A DNA stretch of 31,081 bases from Chloroflexota bacterium (lineage in GTDB: Bacteria; Chloroflexota; Dehalococcoidia; SM23-28-2; RBG-16-64-32), in assembly GCA_005882715.1 (NCBI GenBank), contig VBEI01000001.1, positions 1 through 31,081 of the forward strand, in the 5' to 3' direction. The translations under genes and the position numbers were made by a program. The notes under the pieces were generated by a model. It was not told the DNA's origin, searched no databases, and saw only the letters and a program-made list of their open reading frames with translations. Shown in pieces: positions 28,537 to 31,081 of this stretch (position 1 is the first letter of the stretch; each line of letters starts with the position of its first letter).

Positions 28537-29270
28537 CCTTCTCCATCGTTGCGCGGGACCCGCAGAACGGCTGGCTAGGCATGGCCACCGCGAGCAGGGC
28601 GTTGGCGGCAGGGGCCGCCGGGCGGCACATCGAACTGGGCGTGGGCGCGATCGCGAGCCAGGCGTTCGCCAACCCCTACCTGGCGATCGACGGGCTGAAG
28701 CTTATGGAGGACGGACTGCCAGCGGAGCGGGTCGTCGAGCGAGTGATCAGCAGCGACGTCGGGCGCGACCTGCGGCAACTCGGCATCGTCGATCACGAGG
28801 GGCGCGTGGCGGCTTATACCGGCGAGCGCTGCATTCCCTGGGCGGGCCACCTGATCGGCGGGGGCTACGTCTGCCTCGGCAACATCCTCGAGGGCGAGGA
28901 CGTGGTCAAGGCGATGGCGACCGCCTTCGAGCGCAGCGGGGGCGATCCGCTGTACGAGCGCCTGATGCTCGCGCTGGAAGGCGGAGAGCAAGCGGGCGGC
29001 GACCGGCGCGGCCGGCAGGCCGCAGGCATCGAGGTGCTGGCAGAGGAAGAATACGCGCTGTGCGACCTGCGCGTGGATGACCACCCGGATCCTGTAGCGG
29101 AACTTCGGCGAGTGCTAGAGGTATTCAAGGAGAATGCCGTGCAATCTCAGGGCACACGCCCGCAGCGTGACGACTTCACGCCCAACTGGGAGGCGCTGGT
29201 CAGACGAAGAGACGCAATCGAACGAGACTTGGACGAAAAGCAGGCCGTGCAGACGGCAAGGGAGACGTAA
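28533..29270 (+). CDS. DUF1028 (Ntn-hydrolase-like) protein, copy 1
   Basis: A 245-aa DUF1028/COG3342-type protein. It begins with the family's TFSIVARDPQNGWLGMA, followed by GVGAIASQAFANPYL, AAYTGERCIPWAGH, YVCLGNILEG, and GGDRRGRQAAGI, then LRVDDHPDPV. GTG 28533 overlaps the DJ-1 stop as GTGA. Removal of the initiator Met would leave Thr2 at the N-terminus, the position of the nucleophile in Ntn hydrolases, so the start matters functionally. Family function is unknown. A tail of about 35 residues (QRDDFTPNWEALVRRRDAIERDL) beyond the core is shared with copy 2. Confidence 0.88.
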   Translation: MTFSIVARDPQNGWLGMATASRALAAGAAGRHIELGVGAIASQAFANPYLAIDGLKLMEDGLPAERVVERVISSDVGRDLRQLGIVDHEGRVAAYTGERCIPWAGHLIGGGYVCLGNILEGEDVVKAMATAFERSGGDPLYERLMLALEGGEQAGGDRRGRQAAGIEVLAEEEYALCDLRVDDHPDPVAELRRVLEVFKENAVQSQGTRPQRDDFTPNWEALVRRRDAIERDLDEKQAVQTARET

Positions 29271-29301
29271 TGCCCAATCCGACACCCACGATCAACCCAC
29301 G

Positions 29302-29433
29302 ATGTCAAGGACGTCGCGCTCGCAGGATGGTAACTGCGGCCGACGCGCGAAACACCGCTTGAGACGGGTTGCTGAAGACTGGATCCGCATGAAAGCCGAA
29401 TTCGAGCGGGAAGCCGCGGGAGTGGACCCATGA
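29302..29433 (+). CDS. Possible small protein or frameshifted remnant between DUF1028 genes (43 aa)
   Basis: The 159 nt between the two DUF1028 genes is not empty. A 43-codon frame from ATG 29302 ends in an ATGA overlap with the next gene and has a helical, charged C-terminus (RRVAEDWIRMKAEFEREAAG). A second frame starts at ATG 29270 (TAATG overlap with the preceding stop) and ends at a TGA at 29360-29362. The two frames could be pieces of one small gene separated by a frameshift. No ribosome binding site precedes ATG 29302. The call is weak. Confidence 0.3.
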   Translation: MSRTSRSQDGNCGRRAKHRLRRVAEDWIRMKAEFEREAAGVDP

Positions 29434-30158
29434 CGTTCTCCATCGCCGCCCGTTGCCCACGCACGGGCATGCTCGGCGTCGCGACTTCGAGCAAGGCGCT
29501 CGCGGCCGGCGGCATGGTGCCGCATTGCCGCGCCGGCGTCGGCGCAATCGCCAGTCAGTCGTTCGTCAATCCTTACCTCGGTATCGACGGTCTGGAGCTC
29601 CTGGCGCAGGGTTTGCCGGCCGAGCGCGCGATTGAGAGGCTAATCGAAGACGACCCGGGCCGCGCTCTGCGTCAGATCGCAGTGGTCGACAAGGACGGCC
29701 GCGCCGCCGCATACACCGGCGAGAAGTGTATCCCATGGGCAGGGCAAGTGTCGGGAGCAGGCTACGTCTGTCTGGGAAACATCCTCGAGGGTGAAGAGGT
29801 CGTGCAGTCCATGGCGCGGGCGTTTGAGACGACGCTGATCGAAGAGCTTCCGGAGCGGTTGGTCCAGGCGCTCGAAGCGGGCCAGGAGGCCGGCGGCGAC
29901 CGCCGCGGCCGGCAGTCCGCCGGCATCATCGTCGTGGGCGAGGAGATTTACCCATCGTGCGACCTCCGCGTCGACGACCACGCGGACCCGGTACCCGAAC
30001 TCCGACGCGTCTTCGAGGTCTACAAGCGAGAACAGATACCGTTTCTCCAGATCATGCCTCGCCGCGATGATCCGGTCCCGCACTGGGACTGGGCAATCCG
30101 CATGCGGGACCAGATCGAGGAGTCATTGCCGGAAAGAGAGCTAGCAAAGGAGCGCTGA
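29430..30158 (+). CDS. DUF1028 (Ntn-hydrolase-like) protein, copy 2
   Basis: A 242-aa paralogue of copy 1 (about 60% identical by eye, collinear over the whole length). It starts MTFSIAARCPRTGMLGVATSS, again placing Thr2 for exposure. GVGAIASQSFVNPYL, AAYTGEKCIPWAGQ, GYVCLGNILEGEE, EAGGDRRGRQSAGI and CDLRVDDHADPV are conserved. A Cys occurs in the first strand (ARCP) where copy 1 has Asp. The ATG overlaps the preceding small frame, and the TGA overlaps the sahH ATG by one base. Retention of two copies in one operon suggests a heteromer or two substrates. Confidence 0.88.
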   Translation: MTFSIAARCPRTGMLGVATSSKALAAGGMVPHCRAGVGAIASQSFVNPYLGIDGLELLAQGLPAERAIERLIEDDPGRALRQIAVVDKDGRAAAYTGEKCIPWAGQVSGAGYVCLGNILEGEEVVQSMARAFETTLIEELPERLVQALEAGQEAGGDRRGRQSAGIIVVGEEIYPSCDLRVDDHADPVPELRRVFEVYKREQIPFLQIMPRRDDPVPHWDWAIRMRDQIEESLPERELAKER

Positions 30159-31081
30159 TGGTCAAGCCCGCGATCGATTACGACGTGAAGGATCTCGCCC
30201 TTGCCAACGAAGGCAACAACCGCATCGAATGGGCAGCCCGCGAGATGCCGGTCATCCGGCTGATCCGCGAGCGCTTCGCCAAAGAGCGCCCGCTGGATGG
30301 CCTGCGCATCGCTGCCTGCCTCCACGTAACGACCGAGACGGCCAACCTCATGCTCGCTCTTCGCGATGGTGGCGCGGAAGTCGCCCTATGTGCCAGCAAT
30401 CCGCTCTCCACTCAGGACGATGCAGCCGCTGCGCTCGTCGCTATGCACGGCATCCCCGTATACGCCGTCCGCGGCGAAGACGACGCCACCTACTACAAGC
30501 ACATCCACGCCGCCCTCGCTCACAAGCCGCAGATCACGATGGATGACGGCGCGGACCTCGTCGCCACCCTCCACAAAGAGCTCGAACACGTCGTCGCTGG
30601 CACCGAAGAGACGACCACCGGCGTCATCCGCCTGCGCGCGATGGCCAAAGCCGGCGCTCTCGCATACCCCATCATCGCGATCAATGAGGCGGACACCAAG
30701 CACTTCTTCGACAACCGCTATGGCACGGGCCAGAGCACCATCGACGGAATCACCCGCGCCACCAATATCCTCTGGGCCGGGAAGAACGTCGTCATCGCGG
30801 GCTATGGCTGGTGCGGCAAGGGCGTCGCGATGCGCGCCCGCGGCCTCGGCGCGAAGACGATCGTCACCGAGGTCCAGCCCGTCCGCGCTCTCGAAGCGGC
30901 AATGGACGGCCACCAGGTGATGCACATGGACGAGGCGTCCCGTATCGGCGACATCTTCATCACCCTCACTGGCGACGTCAACGTCCTCGACCGGCGCCAC
31001 TTCGACGTGATGAAGGATGGCGCGATCATCGCCAACAGCGGCCATTTCAACGTCGAGATCAACCTCAAGGCCCTCGAGGCG
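30158..31081 (+). CDS. ahcY: S-adenosylhomocysteine hydrolase (partial, 3' end outside window)
   Basis: The first 308 residues of SAH hydrolase, which reversibly splits S-adenosylhomocysteine into adenosine and homocysteine using bound NAD. Seen in order: HVTTETANLMLALRDGGAEVALCASNPLSTQDD, a shortened DDATYYKHI segment, MDDGADLVATLH, EETTTGVIRLRAM, NEADTKHFFDNRYGTGQSTIDGITRATN, the NAD-binding IAGYGWCGKGVAMRARGLGA, and GDVNVL with NSGHFNVEI. This is the bacterial/archaeal short form, without the 40-residue insertion of the eukaryotic type. AAAGGAG lies 5 nt before ATG 30158, and the TGATG junction couples it to DUF1028 copy 2. It removes the SAH product of methyltransferases under the same riboswitch as MTA salvage. 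Confidence 0.96.
   Translation, partial: MVKPAIDYDVKDLALANEGNNRIEWAAREMPVIRLIRERFAKERPLDGLRIAACLHVTTETANLMLALRDGGAEVALCASNPLSTQDDAAAALVAMHGIPVYAVRGEDDATYYKHIHAALAHKPQITMDDGADLVATLHKELEHVVAGTEETTTGVIRLRAMAKAGALAYPIIAINEADTKHFFDNRYGTGQSTIDGITRATNILWAGKNVVIAGYGWCGKGVAMRARGLGAKTIVTEVQPVRALEAAMDGHQVMHMDEASRIGDIFITLTGDVNVLDRRHFDVMKDGAIIANSGHFNVEINLKALEA

Noticed and set aside
29270..29433. UGA at 29360 as a selenocysteine codon joining the two short frames
   Set aside because: Reading through that UGA meets another stop after about eleven codons in the same frame, and it does not join the downstream frame. No SECIS-like hairpin was evident.
30386..31045. 219-codon minus-strand frame inside ahcY
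   Set aside because: It is antisense to a highly conserved SAH hydrolase; the composition (VxDxD repeats) is the usual antisense artefact.
1..31081. CRISPR array, rRNA genes, prophage or conjugation genes
   Set aside because: No regularly spaced long repeats, rRNA-like sequence, capsid, portal, relaxase or integrase motifs were seen anywhere in the window.

Overview
The window is bacterial chromosome, gene-dense and GC-rich (roughly 60% by eye), with short intergenic gaps and no sign of phage or plasmid replication genes. Lineage is inferred, not shown. Three riboswitches of kinds common in Gram-positive-type bacteria (cobalamin, c-di-AMP, SAM-I), Tat-exported lipoprotein solute receptors, a LexA/CsoR-type regulatory repertoire, selenocysteine tRNA and heptamer repeats are most compatible with a Chloroflexota (Dehalococcoidia-like) genome. 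Nothing here proves that rank.

Layout. 1-3045 (minus): a vitamin B12 import operon btuF-btuC-btuD under a cobalamin riboswitch; btuD runs off the left edge. 3154-3951: a lone SDR oxidoreductase lacking the catalytic Tyr/Lys. 3988-10167 (minus): a peptide-type ABC importer operon (two permeases, then two tandemly duplicated Tat-lipoprotein receptors) with no ATPase; a DppD-like ATPase stands alone at 13567. 10224-11114: a sigma70 promoter, a c-di-AMP (ydaO/yuaA) riboswitch with terminator and a 68-aa zinc-ribbon gene, then a 96-aa unknown. 11148-12655 (minus): a fumarylacetoacetate-hydrolase-family enzyme and a PIG-L/LmbE deacetylase, divergent from lexA, which has a clear palindromic operator at its start site. 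14574-15596: holA.

15680-18599: the gene for tRNA-Sec (selC, minus) with a perfect 24-bp copy of its 3' end 2.8 kb away. The repeats bracket a single 899-aa membrane/PDZ/TPR protein gene, the geometry of an element integrated at a tRNA. 18653-20357: trxA-trxB (minus) divergent from a CsoR-family repressor, with one perfect palindrome lying over both promoters. 20402-23856: a TetR regulator, plsX, an M20 amidohydrolase and a REP-associated (RAYT) transposase bracketed by palindromes that share its REP-like head. 23961-24476: apt.

24623-31081: a SAM-I riboswitch with terminator heads a long, tightly coupled operon: mtnA, mtnP, a GNAT acyltransferase, a 92-aa unknown, a DJ-1/PfpI protein, two DUF1028 (Ntn-hydrolase-like) paralogues and S-adenosylhomocysteine hydrolase. 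mtnA/mtnP salvage methylthioadenosine and SahH recycles S-adenosylhomocysteine, so the operon gathers the disposal routes for both by-products of SAM use, with apt able to recycle the released adenine nearby. The five uncharacterised genes between mtnP and sahH are the best candidates in the window for an undescribed extension of SAM by-product metabolism.
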